Source of the DNA: Billgrantia pellis
GTDB lineage: Bacteria > Pseudomonadota > Gammaproteobacteria > Pseudomonadales > Halomonadaceae
Reading direction: 5' to 3'
DNA: 64,000 bases
NCBI RefSeq assembly: GCF_008297955.1
Contig: NZ_VTPY01000007.1
Location: forward strand, 244,952 to 308,951
A program made the translations under genes and the position numbers. Below, in pieces: positions 1 to 9,414 of this stretch (its first letter is position 1; every line of letters starts with the position of its first letter). Below the pieces are notes generated by a model that was not told where the DNA came from, ran no database searches, and saw only the letters and a list, made by a program, of their open reading frames with translations.

Positions 1-1
1 C

Positions 2-991
2 ATGGTGGGCAATCTCATCGTCGGCGATCCGATGGCGGACGAGGCGCGCGCAGCGGCCCCGGACCTGTCGATGGACCCCCATGCCGTGGGTGAACCGGTG
101 GGCGATCGCGGCCCACAGGAGGTGACCGTCAACCTTGAGACGACCGAGCGGGAGGGCCGCTTGGCCGATGGGTCGAGCTACCGCTACTGGACCTTCAACG
201 ATACCGTGCCGGGCCCCTTCGTGCGGGTACGCGTGGGCGATACCGTTACCGTCAACATGAGCAATGCCGAGGACAGCGCCCATATCCACTCGGTCGATTT
301 CCACGCCGTGACCGGGCCCGGCGGCGGGGCGGCGGTGACCCAGGCGGCGCCGGGCCAGACCAAGAGCTTCAGTTTCAAGGCGCTCAACCCAGGCCTCTAC
401 GTCTATCATTGCGCCACGCCGATGGTCGCTCAGCACATCTCCAACGGCATGTACGGCATGATCCTGGTCGAACCGGAAGGTGGGCTCTCGCCGGTGGATC
501 GCGAGTTCTACATCATGCAGGGGGAGCTCTACACGGCCCAGCGCCACGGCAGCCAGGGGCTTCAGGAGTTCTCTCTCGACAAGCTGCTCGACGAGCGCCC
601 CGAGCACCTGATGTTCAACGGCAACATGGATGCGCTCACCCAGACGCACAAGATGGAGGCCGACGTGGGCGACAAGGTGCGCATCTTTTTCGGCGTCGGC
701 GGCCCCAATGCAACCTCCAGCTTCCACGTCATCGGCGAGATCTTCGACAAGGTCTACGACCAGGCCTCGCTGACCAGCCCGCCGCTGAGCGACGTGCAGA
801 CCACGCTGGTGCCCCCGGGCGGTGCCACCCTGGTCGAGTTCCAGGTGGACTACCCGGGCAGGTACATCCTGGTGGATCACGCGCTCTCCCGCCTGGAGAA
901 GGGGCTGGCCGGCTTCCTCCACGTCAACGGCGAGGAGAATCCCGAGGTCTTCCATTCCGAAGAAGCCCACGATCCCGACTCCGGCCACTGA
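2..991 (+). CDS. nirK: Copper-containing nitrite reductase, 5' end probably outside window
   Basis: Periplasmic enzyme reducing nitrite to nitric oxide in denitrification. Two cupredoxin domains are visible. Type 1 copper ligands are His96, Cys137, His145 and Met150; type 2 ligands are His101, His136 and His293; the catalytic pair is Asp99 and His242. The Cys137-to-His145 spacing is one residue shorter than in classical Alcaligenes NirK, and the NGMYGMILVEP stretch resembles the AniA-like class. The first in-frame ATG is at base 2, but no signal peptide is present after it, so the real start with its export signal most likely lies upstream of the window. It is followed by a 250-bp gap before phnC and has no evident functional link to it. 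Confidence 0.93.
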   Translation: MVGNLIVGDPMADEARAAAPDLSMDPHAVGEPVGDRGPQEVTVNLETTEREGRLADGSSYRYWTFNDTVPGPFVRVRVGDTVTVNMSNAEDSAHIHSVDFHAVTGPGGGAAVTQAAPGQTKSFSFKALNPGLYVYHCATPMVAQHISNGMYGMILVEPEGGLSPVDREFYIMQGELYTAQRHGSQGLQEFSLDKLLDERPEHLMFNGNMDALTQTHKMEADVGDKVRIFFGVGGPNATSSFHVIGEIFDKVYDQASLTSPPLSDVQTTLVPPGGATLVEFQVDYPGRYILVDHALSRLEKGLAGFLHVNGEENPEVFHSEEAHDPDSGH

Positions 992-1176
992 ACCGCATTT
1001 CTCCCTCATCGCGCCCTGCCCAACCGGCGGGCGCTTGCCGTGAACATGACGCTGCGATGGCAACGGTGTGACAGTTCCGCTTCGCCTCATTCCAAGGCTT
1101 TGTTTTTCAAACCACCGAAAGCCGCCTTCCCGTCCCGGGGCGACCTCTGGGGCTGGGAAATGTCACCGAAACGTTA

Positions 1177-1188
1177 TTGTCTAGACAA
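1177..1188. promoter_or_regulatory. Candidate PhnF operator upstream of phnC
   Basis: Perfect 12-bp palindrome TTGTCTAGACAA, 54 bp before the phnC start. The core TGTCTAGACAACTC recurs exactly at the phnF start codon (4057-4070). GntR/HutC-family regulators such as PhnF bind short palindromes, so autoregulation plus operon control by PhnF is the simplest reading. Binding is inferred. Confidence 0.65.
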
Positions 1189-1242
1189 CTCACCTTAACC
1201 TGAGCCAGCGACACTGGCGCCATCCGATACAGGAGGCGTCAC

Positions 1243-2070
1243 ATGTCCAGCGTCACGATTGCCGTGCAACGGCTCAGCAAGACCTTCGGTCAGACCCGCG
1301 TCCTCGAGAACGTCGGCTTCGACATCCATGCCGGCGAGATGGTGGCCCTGATCGGGCCGTCCGGCTCGGGCAAGTCCACCCTGTTGCGTCACCTGGTGGG
1401 GCTGACTACCGCCAACCGTAAGGCCGACAGCCACATCCGCGTGATGGGGCGCGACATTCAGCGAAGCGGTCGGCTGCTGCGCGGCTCGCGCACTCAGCGC
1501 TGCCGCTGCGGCTACATCTTCCAGCAGTTCAATCTCGTCGGCCGCCTCAGTGTGCTGACCAACGTGCTGGTCGGCCGGCTTGGCTCGATGCCGCGCTGGC
1601 GCGCACTGCTCGGGCGTTTCAGCGATGAGGAGCGCGCCCAGGCTCGCCAGGCCCTGGCCCGCGTCGGCCTTGCCGAGCTCGCCGAGCAGCGCGCCAACAC
1701 CCTCTCCGGCGGGCAGATGCAGCGCGTGGCCATCGCCCGCGTGCTGATGCAGGACGCCGACATCATTCTCGCCGACGAGCCCATCGCCTCGCTCGATCCG
1801 CGCAGCGCGCGGGAAGTCATGGATATCCTTCAGCGCATCAATCGCGAGGATGGCCGTACCGTGCTCGTCTCCCTGCATCAGGTCGACTACGCACGTCGCT
1901 ATTGCCCGCGGGCCATCGCCCTCAAGCAAGGCCGTCTCTACTACGACGGCCGGACCGAAGGCCTCACCGAGGCGCGACTCCAGGCGCTCTACGAAAACGC
2001 CGGGTTCGACGAGTCGCGTCAGTCGGCCGTTCCCGTCACTGCTCGTGTCGCCCTGGGCGCCGCCAGCTGA
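1243..2070 (+). CDS. phnC: Phosphonate ABC transporter ATP-binding protein
   Basis: Cytoplasmic ATPase of the PhnCDE phosphonate importer. Walker [10 protein letters not shown] lies at residues 38-46, the LSGGQ signature at 154-158 and Walker B ILADEP at 175-180; the 275-aa length is normal for PhnC. The ATG follows an AGGAGG ribosome site at 1231-1236. It is the first gene of a thirteen-gene C-P lyase operon and carries the putative PhnF operator in its leader. phnD starts 31 bp downstream. Confidence 0.97.
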   Translation: MSSVTIAVQRLSKTFGQTRVLENVGFDIHAGEMVALIGPSGSGKSTLLRHLVGLTTANRKADSHIRVMGRDIQRSGRLLRGSRTQRCRCGYIFQQFNLVGRLSVLTNVLVGRLGSMPRWRALLGRFSDEERAQARQALARVGLAELAEQRANTLSGGQMQRVAIARVLMQDADIILADEPIASLDPRSAREVMDILQRINREDGRTVLVSLHQVDYARRYCPRAIALKQGRLYYDGRTEGLTEARLQALYENAGFDESRQSAVPVTARVALGAAS

Positions 2071-2101
2071 CCATCGCCAATCGCCACCAAGAGGTATCGC
2101 C

Positions 2102-3142
2102 ATGAGCCCCAATCTTCGCCGTCTCGCCCTGCCGCTGATCGCCGGCCTCGGCCTGATGGGCAGCCAGTTCGCTGCCGCCGAGGAAGAGATCGACACTCTG
2201 CGTTTCGGCATCATCTCCACCGAGGCCAGCCAGAACCAGGAGCCGCTATGGCGACCGTTCCTCGACGACATGGCCGAGACGCTCGGTGTCGAGGTCGAGC
2301 CGTTCTTCGCCAACGACTACGCCGCGGTAATCCAGGCCATGCGCTTCGACAAGATCGACCTTGCCTGGTACGGCAACAAGTCGGCCATGGAGGCAGTGGA
2401 CCGGGCCGGCGGCGAGATCTTCGCCCAGACCGTGCCCGAGAACGGTGAGCCGGGGTACTGGAGCCTGCTTATCGTGCATCAGGACAGCCCCTACGAGAGC
2501 GTCGATGACATCCTGGCCAATGCCTCTGAGCTGACCTTCGGCAACGGCGACCCCAACTCCACCTCCGGCTTCCTGGTGCCGAGCTATTACGTCTTCGCCC
2601 AGAACGGGGTCGAGGCCAGCGAGATCTTCAAGCGCACCCTCAACTCCAATCACGAAACCAACGCGCTGTCGGTGGCCAACCGCCAAGTGGACGTCGCCAC
2701 GTTCAACACCGAGAGCATGGATCGCCTGGAGCAAGCGCACCCCGACAAGGCCGAGCAGCTCAAGGTGATCTGGCAGTCGCCGCTGATCCCGTCCGATCCG
2801 TTGGTTTGGCGCCAAGACCTGCCCGAGTCGATGAAGAGCCGGCTGCGCGATTTCATCCTGAGCTACGGCGAGACCGAGGCGCAGCGCGAGAAGATCGCTC
2901 CGCTGCAGTGGGCACGCTTCGATGCTTCCGACAACGATCAGCTGCTGCCGATCCGTCAGCTCGAGCTGTTCAAGCAGCGCGCCCAGCTCGCCGCCGACGA
3001 CTCGCTCGACGATGCCGACAAGCAGCGTCAGTTGGCCGAGCTCGATGCCCAGCTCGATGAGCTCGACGAACGCCTCAGGGCGCGCGAGGCCGCCGATGCC
3101 GAGCAGGGGGAATCAGGTGTGACCACGGCGATGGCTCAGTAA
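2102..3142 (+). CDS. phnD: Phosphonate ABC transporter periplasmic binding protein
   Basis: Periplasmic receptor that delivers phosphonates to PhnCE. The 346-aa product begins with a signal peptide (basic MSPNLRR, hydrophobic core, cleavage probably after the Ala-rich FAAA around residue 24) and continues into the PhnD-type binding fold starting [12 protein letters not shown]. The C-terminal ~50 residues are charged and Asp/Glu/Arg-rich, probably helical. The start at 2102 follows AAGAGG. A perfect hairpin sits between this gene and phnE, a usual arrangement for making more binding protein than permease. Confidence 0.96.
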   Translation: MSPNLRRLALPLIAGLGLMGSQFAAAEEEIDTLRFGIISTEASQNQEPLWRPFLDDMAETLGVEVEPFFANDYAAVIQAMRFDKIDLAWYGNKSAMEAVDRAGGEIFAQTVPENGEPGYWSLLIVHQDSPYESVDDILANASELTFGNGDPNSTSGFLVPSYYVFAQNGVEASEIFKRTLNSNHETNALSVANRQVDVATFNTESMDRLEQAHPDKAEQLKVIWQSPLIPSDPLVWRQDLPESMKSRLRDFILSYGETEAQREKIAPLQWARFDASDNDQLLPIRQLELFKQRAQLAADDSLDDADKQRQLAELDAQLDELDERLRAREAADAEQGESGVTTAMAQ

Positions 3143-3169
3143 CCGAGCCCGATACGGCAATCGAGTCCC

Positions 3170-3190
3170 GAGGGGCCGGGCTGGCCCCTC
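3170..3190 (+). other. Intercistronic hairpin between phnD and phnE
   Basis: Perfect 8-bp stem GAGGGGCC / GGCCCCTC with a 5-base loop and no T-run, between the phnD stop and the phnE ribosome site. Probably an mRNA-stabilising or partial-attenuation element, not a terminator. Confidence 0.55.
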
Positions 3191-3204
3191 TCCGGAGACA
3201 TTTC

Positions 3205-3996
3205 ATGACCGCAACGATTTTTACGTCCGTGGATGCTTCGGCCAAGCGCAGCTGGCTCAACCTGTTCGGCTGGGCCATGGCCCTGGGCGTGCTGGCCTGG
3301 GCCTGGCAGGGCACCGAGATGAATCCCGGCGCGCTGGTCGCCAACGCCGGCAACATGGCCGAACTCGCCGGCGACTTCTTTCCTCCGGCATTCGGCAACC
3401 TGGATCGCTACATCGACCAGATGCTGGTGACCATTCAGATCGCCATCTGGGGCACGCTGCTGGCAATCGTACTGGCCATCCCCTGCAGCCTGCTCTCTTC
3501 CGAGAATCTGGTGCCGTGGTGGGTCTACCAGCCCATGCGCCGGCTGATGGATGCCTGCCGTGCCATCAACGAGCTGGTCTTCGCCATGCTCTTCGTGGTG
3601 GCCGTGGGGCTCGGCCCCTTCGCCGGCACCCTGGCGCTGTTCGTTCATACCACCGGCGTGCTTGCCAAGCTGTTCTCCGAAGCCGTCGAGGCCAGCGAGG
3701 CCGGCCCCATGGAGGGCATTCGCGTGACCGGCGCCGGGCGCATGGAGGAAATCGTCTTCGGCCTGATTCCGCAAGTACTGCCGCTGTGGATCTCGGTCAG
3801 CCTGTACCGCTTCGAGTCGAACATCCGTTCGGCCACCGTGCTGGGGATGGTCGGCGGGGGCGGCATCGGCGTGGCGCTTTGGGAAACCATGCGCGGTTTC
3901 CAGTATGCCGAGACCGCCACGATCATGCTGGTGATCATCATCGCCGTCACCGTGCTGGACATGCTTTCCCAAACCGTTCGCAAGCGTTTCATCTAG
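3205..3996 (+). CDS. phnE: Phosphonate ABC transporter permease
   Basis: Inner-membrane channel subunit of PhnCDE. The 263-aa protein has about six hydrophobic segments and a typical binding-protein-dependent permease EAA-like loop ([20 protein letters not shown], mid-to-C-terminal half) that contacts PhnC. Only one phnE copy is present, whereas some operons carry two. CCGGAGA lies about 8 bp before the start. A 59-bp gap separates it from phnF. Confidence 0.96.
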   Translation: MTATIFTSVDASAKRSWLNLFGWAMALGVLAWAWQGTEMNPGALVANAGNMAELAGDFFPPAFGNLDRYIDQMLVTIQIAIWGTLLAIVLAIPCSLLSSENLVPWWVYQPMRRLMDACRAINELVFAMLFVVAVGLGPFAGTLALFVHTTGVLAKLFSEAVEASEAGPMEGIRVTGAGRMEEIVFGLIPQVLPLWISVSLYRFESNIRSATVLGMVGGGGIGVALWETMRGFQYAETATIMLVIIIAVTVLDMLSQTVRKRFI

Positions 3997-4055
3997 TAGC
4001 GACCGGCCACGAGAGCGGCCCTTTCCGTCAAAACTGCGCTTTTCCCGGAGTGAAT

Positions 4056-4805
4056 ATGTCTAGACAACTCGCCAAGGCACCGCTCGACAGGTCGCCGCGC
4101 TACCGCGAAATGGCCGACACCCTGGCCCGCGAGATCCGCAGCGACTATGCCCCCGGCGAGCTGCTGCCCGCCGAGGTGGCCCTGGCGCGGCGCTTCGGCG
4201 TCAATCGTCATACCGTGCGCCGCGCACTCGACGAGCTGGTGGCCGCCGGAATGGTGAGCCGCCATCAGGGCCGCGGCACCCAGGTCGTCGACCGCCGTCT
4301 CGACTACGCCGTCAGCGCCGCCAGCAAGGTGACTCATAACCTCGCCGCGCTGGGGATCGCCACCCAGACCGAATGCCTGGCCCAAGGCTTGCGCGAGCCG
4401 CCCGAAGCCATCGCCCAGCGTTTCGGGCGTTCCCCCGGCGAGCGCCTGCTATGCGTCGATACCCTGCGCCACGTCGACGGCGCGCCGGCCATGCTGCTGT
4501 GGCACTGGTTCGATCCCGAGCGGGTACCCGGCTGGGAGCGCCGCTATCGCGGCGGCTCGACCCGGGCACTGCTCGACCAGCACTACGGCTTGCAACTGTT
4601 TCGCCGGCGCGTGCGCATCGAGGCCGCCAGCGCCACCCGCAGCGACACTCGCCACCTGCGCTGCCCGCTCGGCGCCCCGCTGCTGCAGCTCGTAAGCGAC
4701 AACGTCGATCGCGACGGCGCGCTGGTCGAGATATCGGTCAGCCGCGCCCGGGCCGACCGGCTCGCCTACCACATCGATTTCGACTCCGACGAGGTGTCCT
4801 CATGA
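4056..4805 (+). CDS. phnF: GntR/HutC-family regulator of phosphonate operon
   Basis: Repressor of the phn operon by family knowledge. The 249-aa protein has an N-terminal winged helix (PRYREMADTLAREI through VSRHQGRGTQVV, about residues 12-75) and a C-terminal UTRA ligand domain (about 95-240). The start at 4056 is supported by CCCGGAG upstream. The first codons ATG TCT AGA CAA CTC contain the same TGTCTAGACAACTC motif found before phnC, so the operator overlaps the translation start. Its stop overlaps the phnG start as ATGA. Confidence 0.94.
   Translation: MSRQLAKAPLDRSPRYREMADTLAREIRSDYAPGELLPAEVALARRFGVNRHTVRRALDELVAAGMVSRHQGRGTQVVDRRLDYAVSAASKVTHNLAALGIATQTECLAQGLREPPEAIAQRFGRSPGERLLCVDTLRHVDGAPAMLLWHWFDPERVPGWERRYRGGSTRALLDQHYGLQLFRRRVRIEAASATRSDTRHLRCPLGAPLLQLVSDNVDRDGALVEISVSRARADRLAYHIDFDSDEVSS
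4057..4066. promoter_or_regulatory. Second PhnF-type palindrome, overlapping the phnF start codon
   Basis: TGTCTAGACA palindrome beginning at the second base of the phnF ATG; the 14-base match to the phnC upstream site extends to 4070. It lies inside the transcribed operon, so it could act as an internal roadblock or serve an internal phnF promoter. Confidence 0.5.
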
Positions 4806-5272
4806 CTCAGTTACCTGATCGGCGCAAGCCGCAGACGCGACGCCAGCGGGTGCTGGCGCTGACGCCCCGTGACCAGCTCGAGGCCCGCTGGGCCACGCTC
4901 GGCATTCGTGCCGCGTATCGCTGCGTACGCGGCCCCGAGACCGGCATGGCCATGCTGCGCGGCCGCATGGGCGGTACCGGCAATGCCTTTCACCTCGGCG
5001 AGATGACCCTGACCCGGGCCAGCGTCGCTCTCGATGACGGCGCCGAGGATGACGCTTCACTGGGACATGGCTGGGTTCGCGGTCGCGACCGGCGCCACGC
5101 CGAGCTGATCGCCCTGGTCGATGCCTGTGCCCAACGCGAGACCTGGGCCCGGCGCATCGATGACGAGTTGATCGCCCCGCTCGAGGAGGCGCTGCAGGCC
5201 CGTCGCGCCCAAGCCTCGCGTACCGCCGCCGCCACTCGCGTCGATTTCTTCACCCTGGTGAGAGGGGAGTGA
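4802..5272 (+). CDS. phnG: C-P lyase core subunit PhnG
   Basis: Subunit of the PhnGHIJ core complex, which with PhnI, PhnH and PhnL attaches the phosphonate to the C1' of ribose from ATP. The 156-aa length is typical. The conserved block GRMGGTGNAFHLGEMTLTRA lies near residues 55-75. The start overlaps the phnF stop (ATGA). The ending is 3 bp before phnH, consistent with translational coupling. Confidence 0.95.
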   Translation: MTQLPDRRKPQTRRQRVLALTPRDQLEARWATLGIRAAYRCVRGPETGMAMLRGRMGGTGNAFHLGEMTLTRASVALDDGAEDDASLGHGWVRGRDRRHAELIALVDACAQRETWARRIDDELIAPLEEALQARRAQASRTAAATRVDFFTLVRGE

Positions 5273-5275
5273 CCC

Positions 5276-5860
5276 ATGCTCTGGCCGACCCTGAACGACC
5301 CCGTACACGACAGCCAGCGGTTGTTTCGCCAACTCCTCTCGGCGATGAGCGAGCCCGGTACGCTGCATACCCTGGAGGCGCCGTCGCCGCCAGGTGGCGA
5401 ACTCGGCCCCGCGCTCTGGGGCACGCTACTGACCTTGTGCGACCTGGATACCCGAGTATGGCTCGCCCCCGAGCTGGACGGCCCCGCCCTGCGCGAGGCG
5501 CTGGCCTTGCATATCGGATGCCGCCTGACCGCTAAACCGGCGGACGCCGACTTCGCCCTGGTCACGCCGGCCGTGCTGGCGGAGGCCAGGGAGTTCGCTC
5601 TGGGCAGCGACGAGTATCCCGAGCGCAGTACCACGCTGCTGGTCGCCCTGGACACGCTCGAGCCCGCCGGCAAGTGGCGGCTCAGCGGACCCGGTATCGC
5701 CGATCGGCGTCAACTGGGCCTGGGAGATGCGGCCGGACCCCTGATGTCACGACTCGTCGCCAACCGGGATCGCTTCCCATGCGGGCTCGACGCCATCCTC
5801 ACCTGCGGCCCGCGACTCGCCGCGTTGCCGCGCAGCACCCGCATCGAGGAGGTTGCCTGA
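5276..5860 (+). CDS. phnH: C-P lyase core subunit PhnH
   Basis: Core-complex subunit (PhnGHIJ) of carbon-phosphorus lyase. The 194-aa protein starts MLWPTLNDPVHDSQRLFRQL, matching the PhnH N-terminus in which the FR-LL-AMSEPG block is conserved. AGAGGGGAG precedes the start. The stop overlaps the phnI start as TGATG. No lesion is seen. Confidence 0.95.
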   Translation: MLWPTLNDPVHDSQRLFRQLLSAMSEPGTLHTLEAPSPPGGELGPALWGTLLTLCDLDTRVWLAPELDGPALREALALHIGCRLTAKPADADFALVTPAVLAEAREFALGSDEYPERSTTLLVALDTLEPAGKWRLSGPGIADRRQLGLGDAAGPLMSRLVANRDRFPCGLDAILTCGPRLAALPRSTRIEEVA

Positions 5861-7002
5861 TGTACGTTGCCGTGAAAGGGGGCGAGCGTGCCATCGCCAA
5901 CGCCCATCGCCTGCTCGCCGACCGGCGCCGTGGCGATCGTGACCAGGCCGAGCTCGAAGTCGGTCAGATCCAGGCCCAGCTTCGCCTGGCCGTCGATCGG
6001 GTGATGAGCGAGGCTTCGCTGTACGACCCCGAACTCGCCGCGCTTGCCATCAAGCAGGCCAGTGGCGACATGATCGAAGCCGTATTCCTGCTGCGCGCCT
6101 ACCGCACCACGCTGCCGCGCCTGGCGGTGAGCGAGCCACTGGATACCGGCGCCATGCGCATCGAACGCCGTATCAGCGCCACCTACAAGGATATTCCCGG
6201 TGGCCAGGTACTGGGGCCGACCTACGACTACACCCACCGCCTGCTTGATTTCCTGCTGCTCGCCGGGGGCGAGGCGCCGGCGGCGGAGCCCGGCGAGCAG
6301 CCGCTGGCGCCGTGCCCGCAGATCCTGGAACTGCTGGATGCCGAGGGCCTGATCGAGCGAGAGCGTGACGACGGCACGGAGCCCTGCGATATCACCCGCG
6401 ACCCGCCCGACTACCCAGTCGACCGTGCCACCCGGCTGCAGATGCTGGCGCGCGGCGACGAGGGCTACCTGCTGGCGCTGGGCTACTCCACCCAGCGGGG
6501 CTACGGGCGCAACCATCCTTTCGCGGGGGAGATCCGACAGGGCCAGGTGGAGGTGGAGATCTTCGTCGAGGAGTGGGGCGAGACGGTCTGTGTCGGCGAG
6601 ATCGCGCTCAGCGAGTGCCAGATGATCAACCAGTTCGGCGGCTCCCGTGAGGCCGCGCCGCAATTCACCCGCGGCTACGGGCTGGCCTTCGGCCACAACG
6701 AGCGCAAGACCCTGGCCATGGCGCTGGTCGATCGCGCGCTGCGTGCCGAGGAGCTCGGCGAAGAGGTCCAGGGCCCCGCTCAGCAGGCGGAATTCGTGCT
6801 GGCGCATGCCGATAACGTCGAGGCCTCGGGCTTCGTCTCGCATCTCAAGCTGCCGCACTACGTCGACTTCCAGTCCGAGCTCGAATTGCTGCGCCGTCTT
6901 AGGCAGGAATACGAGGCGGGAAGGCACGGGGCGTGCCAAGAGGTCGACTCGCCTGAAACGACGACCGACGAGCGCACCGCCACGTCAGGAGACCACCCAT
7001 GA
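5860..7002 (+). CDS. phnI: C-P lyase core subunit PhnI
   Basis: Nucleosidase-like subunit of C-P lyase that removes adenine from ATP while the phosphonate is joined to ribose. The 380-aa protein starts MYVAVKGGERAIANAH, the family N-terminus, and contains the conserved GYSTQRGYGRNHPFAGEIR and ECQMINQFGG blocks. ATG overlaps the phnH stop, with GAGGAGG just upstream. Its last four bases overlap phnJ. The C-terminal ~25 residues after the conserved core are Glu/Thr/Asp-rich. Confidence 0.96.
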   Translation: MYVAVKGGERAIANAHRLLADRRRGDRDQAELEVGQIQAQLRLAVDRVMSEASLYDPELAALAIKQASGDMIEAVFLLRAYRTTLPRLAVSEPLDTGAMRIERRISATYKDIPGGQVLGPTYDYTHRLLDFLLLAGGEAPAAEPGEQPLAPCPQILELLDAEGLIERERDDGTEPCDITRDPPDYPVDRATRLQMLARGDEGYLLALGYSTQRGYGRNHPFAGEIRQGQVEVEIFVEEWGETVCVGEIALSECQMINQFGGSREAAPQFTRGYGLAFGHNERKTLAMALVDRALRAEELGEEVQGPAQQAEFVLAHADNVEASGFVSHLKLPHYVDFQSELELLRRLRQEYEAGRHGACQEVDSPETTTDERTATSGDHP

Positions 7003-7832
7003 ACGGCTACAACTTCGCCTACCTGGACGAACAGACCAAGCGCATGATCCGTCGCGCACTGCTCAAGGCGGTGGCCATCCCCGGCTATCAGGTACCCTTC
7101 GGCGGGCGCGAGATGCCCATGCCCTACGGTTGGGGCACCGGCGGCATGCAGCTCACCGCCGCCATTCTCGGTGCCGACGACGTGCTCAAGGTGATCGACC
7201 AGGGCGCCGACGACACCACCAACGCGGTCAGCATCCGCGCCTTCTTCGAGCGCGTGGCGGGGATCGAGACCACCACCGTGACCCCGGCCGCGAGCGTCAT
7301 CCAGACCCGCCATCGCATTCCCGAGACGCCGCTCGAGCCGGGCCAGATCCTGGTCTTCCAGGTGCCGATCCCCGAGCCGCTGCGCTTCATCGAACCCAGC
7401 GAGCAGGAAACCCGGCTGATGCATGCCCTGGAGGAGTACGGGGTGATGCACGTGAAGCTCTACGAGGACATCGCCCGCCATGGTCATATCGCCACCACCT
7501 ACGCCTACCCGGTGAAGGTCGACGGGCGCTACGTCATGGATCCCTCGCCGATCCCCAAGTTCGACAACCCCAAGCTCGACATGAGCCCGGCGCTGCTGCT
7601 GTTCGGCGCCGGGCGCGAGAAGCGGCTCTACGCCATCCCGCCCTACACCCATGTCGAGAGCCTCGACTTCGAGGATCACCCCTTCGAGATCCAGCGCTGG
7701 GAGGCGCGCTGCGCACTCTGTGGCAGCGCCGAAAGCTTTCTCGACGAGGTGATCACCGACGATGCCGGCGGGCGCATGTTCGTCTGCTCGGATACCGACT
7801 ACTGCCTGACACGCCGGGGAGAGCTGTCATGA
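6999..7832 (+). CDS. phnJ: C-P lyase radical SAM enzyme PhnJ
   Basis: Catalytic subunit that breaks the C-P bond by radical SAM chemistry, releasing a hydrocarbon from phosphonate ribose phosphate. The four cysteines near the C-terminus are Cys238, Cys241, Cys263 and Cys269, the same spacing as the E. coli cluster and thiyl cysteines (241, 244, 266, 272). Gly29 in AIPGYQV corresponds to the E. coli radical glycine 32. At 277 aa it is full length. Starts overlapping the phnI stop (ATGA) after CAGGAG. Confidence 0.98.
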   Translation: MNGYNFAYLDEQTKRMIRRALLKAVAIPGYQVPFGGREMPMPYGWGTGGMQLTAAILGADDVLKVIDQGADDTTNAVSIRAFFERVAGIETTTVTPAASVIQTRHRIPETPLEPGQILVFQVPIPEPLRFIEPSEQETRLMHALEEYGVMHVKLYEDIARHGHIATTYAYPVKVDGRYVMDPSPIPKFDNPKLDMSPALLLFGAGREKRLYAIPPYTHVESLDFEDHPFEIQRWEARCALCGSAESFLDEVITDDAGGRMFVCSDTDYCLTRRGELS

Positions 7833-8653
7833 AACGTCCCGCCCTTTCCGCTCCAGCCCTGGCCAGGCCCGAGCTGGACCGCCCCGTGCTGCTCGACGTG
7901 CAGGACATCACGCGCCTCTACGGCCCCGGCAAGGGCTGCGAGGCGATCGACTTCCGCCTGCATGCCGGCGAGGTGCTGGGGATCGTCGGCGAGTCCGGCT
8001 CCGGCAAATCGACGCTGCTGCGCGTACTCGCCGGGCTGGAGGCGCCGGATGCCGGCCGGGTGGTCTATCACCGGCCGGGCGATGCCGGCGAGACCGACCT
8101 CTACGCCATCGGCGAGGCGCGCCGCCGCGCGCTGCTGCGTCTGGAGTGGGGTCTGGTGCACCAGAACCCGCGCGATGGGCTGCGCATGGGCGTCTCGGCC
8201 GGGGCCAACGTCGGCGAGCGCTTGATGGCGCTGGGCCAGCGCCACTACGGCCAGCTGCGCGCCGCCGGCCAGGACTGGATGACGCAGGTGGAACTCGACC
8301 CGGCACGCATCGACGATGCGCCGCGCACCTTCTCCGGCGGCATGCAGCAGCGCCTGCAGATCGCCCGCACTCTGGTCACCCGGCCGCGGCTGGTGTTCAT
8401 GGACGAGCCCACCGGCGGGCTCGACGTCTCGGTGCAGGCGCGTCTGCTCGACATGCTGCGCACTCTGGTGCGCCAGCTCGGGCTCTCGGTGGTGCTGGTC
8501 ACCCATGATCTCGCCGTGGCCCGCCTGCTCGCCCATCGCCTGCTGGTGATGCGCCGCGGCCGGGTGGTGGAAGCCGGCCTCACCGACCAGATCCTCGACG
8601 ACCCGCAGCACGCCTACACGCAGCTGCTGGTGTCGTCGGTGCTGACCCCATGA
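7829..8653 (+). CDS. phnK: C-P lyase ABC-type ATPase PhnK
   Basis: ABC-family ATPase that docks on the PhnGHIJ core. Walker A GESGSGKST at residues 54-62, signature FSGGMQQRLQIAR and Walker B LVFMDEP are intact. The 274-aa protein carries an N-terminal extension of about 18 residues before the ABC fold. Start ATG overlaps the phnJ stop; the end overlaps the alternative upstream start of phnL. Confidence 0.95.
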   Translation: MKRPALSAPALARPELDRPVLLDVQDITRLYGPGKGCEAIDFRLHAGEVLGIVGESGSGKSTLLRVLAGLEAPDAGRVVYHRPGDAGETDLYAIGEARRRALLRLEWGLVHQNPRDGLRMGVSAGANVGERLMALGQRHYGQLRAAGQDWMTQVELDPARIDDAPRTFSGGMQQRLQIARTLVTRPRLVFMDEPTGGLDVSVQARLLDMLRTLVRQLGLSVVLVTHDLAVARLLAHRLLVMRRGRVVEAGLTDQILDDPQHAYTQLLVSSVLTP

Positions 8654-8667
8654 CCGAGGAGACGACC

Positions 8668-9414
8668 ATGACCCCGATTCTCACCGTCGAGCACCTCGGC
8701 AAGGGCTTCGTGCTGCACGGCCAGGGCGGGCTCGCGCTCTCGGTGATGCGCGACCTCTCCCTCGAACTCCACCGGGGCGAGTGCCTGGTGCTGGCCGGCC
8801 CCAGCGGCATCGGCAAGAGCACGCTGCTCAAGATGCTCTACGGCAACTACCTGGCCGGTGACGGGCGTATTCGCCTGCACTTCGGCGACGGGCCGCTCTC
8901 CCTCACCGAATTGCCGGCCCACGCCTGGCACGCTCTGCGCCGCGACGTGATCGGTTACGTCAGCCAGTTTCTGCGCGTGGTGCCGCGGGTCTCGGCGCGG
9001 GAAGTGGTGATGGAGCCTCTGCTGGCGCGCGGCGCCGATACCGCCGAGGCTCGTGCGCGGGCCGAGACGCTGCTGGCGCGGCTCAACCTGCCCGAGCGGC
9101 TCTGGTCGCTTCCGCCCGGTACCTTCTCGGGCGGCGAACAGCAACGCGTCAATATCGCTCGCGGCTTCATCGGCGAGCATCCGCTGCTGCTGCTCGACGA
9201 GCCCACTGCCTCGCTGGATGCCGCCAATCGCACGGTGGTGGTCGAGCTGATCCATGAGGCCAAGGCGCGAGGTGCCGCCATGCTCGGCATCTTTCACGAC
9301 GAGGACGTGCGCGAGCGGGTGGCCGACCGCCTGCTGCCGCTGGAATCGTTCATGGCGCCGTCCCTCGCCCCTGCCGCTCAACCGTCGACTTCCCGAGGTC
9401 TTCCCCATGCGTGA
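8668..9414 (+). CDS. phnL: C-P lyase ABC-type ATPase PhnL
   Basis: Second ABC-type ATPase of C-P lyase, acting with PhnK on the core complex. Walker A GPSGIGKST is at residues 44-52; VSQFLRVVPRVSA and FSGGEQQRVNIARGFI are strongly PhnL-like. I chose ATG 8668 because GAGGAGA lies 5-6 bases upstream and the product then begins like E. coli PhnL. An in-frame ATG at 8650 overlapping the phnK stop has no clear ribosome site. The end overlaps phnM by 8 bp. Confidence 0.94.
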   Translation: MTPILTVEHLGKGFVLHGQGGLALSVMRDLSLELHRGECLVLAGPSGIGKSTLLKMLYGNYLAGDGRIRLHFGDGPLSLTELPAHAWHALRRDVIGYVSQFLRVVPRVSAREVVMEPLLARGADTAEARARAETLLARLNLPERLWSLPPGTFSGGEQQRVNIARGFIGEHPLLLLDEPTASLDAANRTVVVELIHEAKARGAAMLGIFHDEDVRERVADRLLPLESFMAPSLAPAAQPSTSRGLPHA

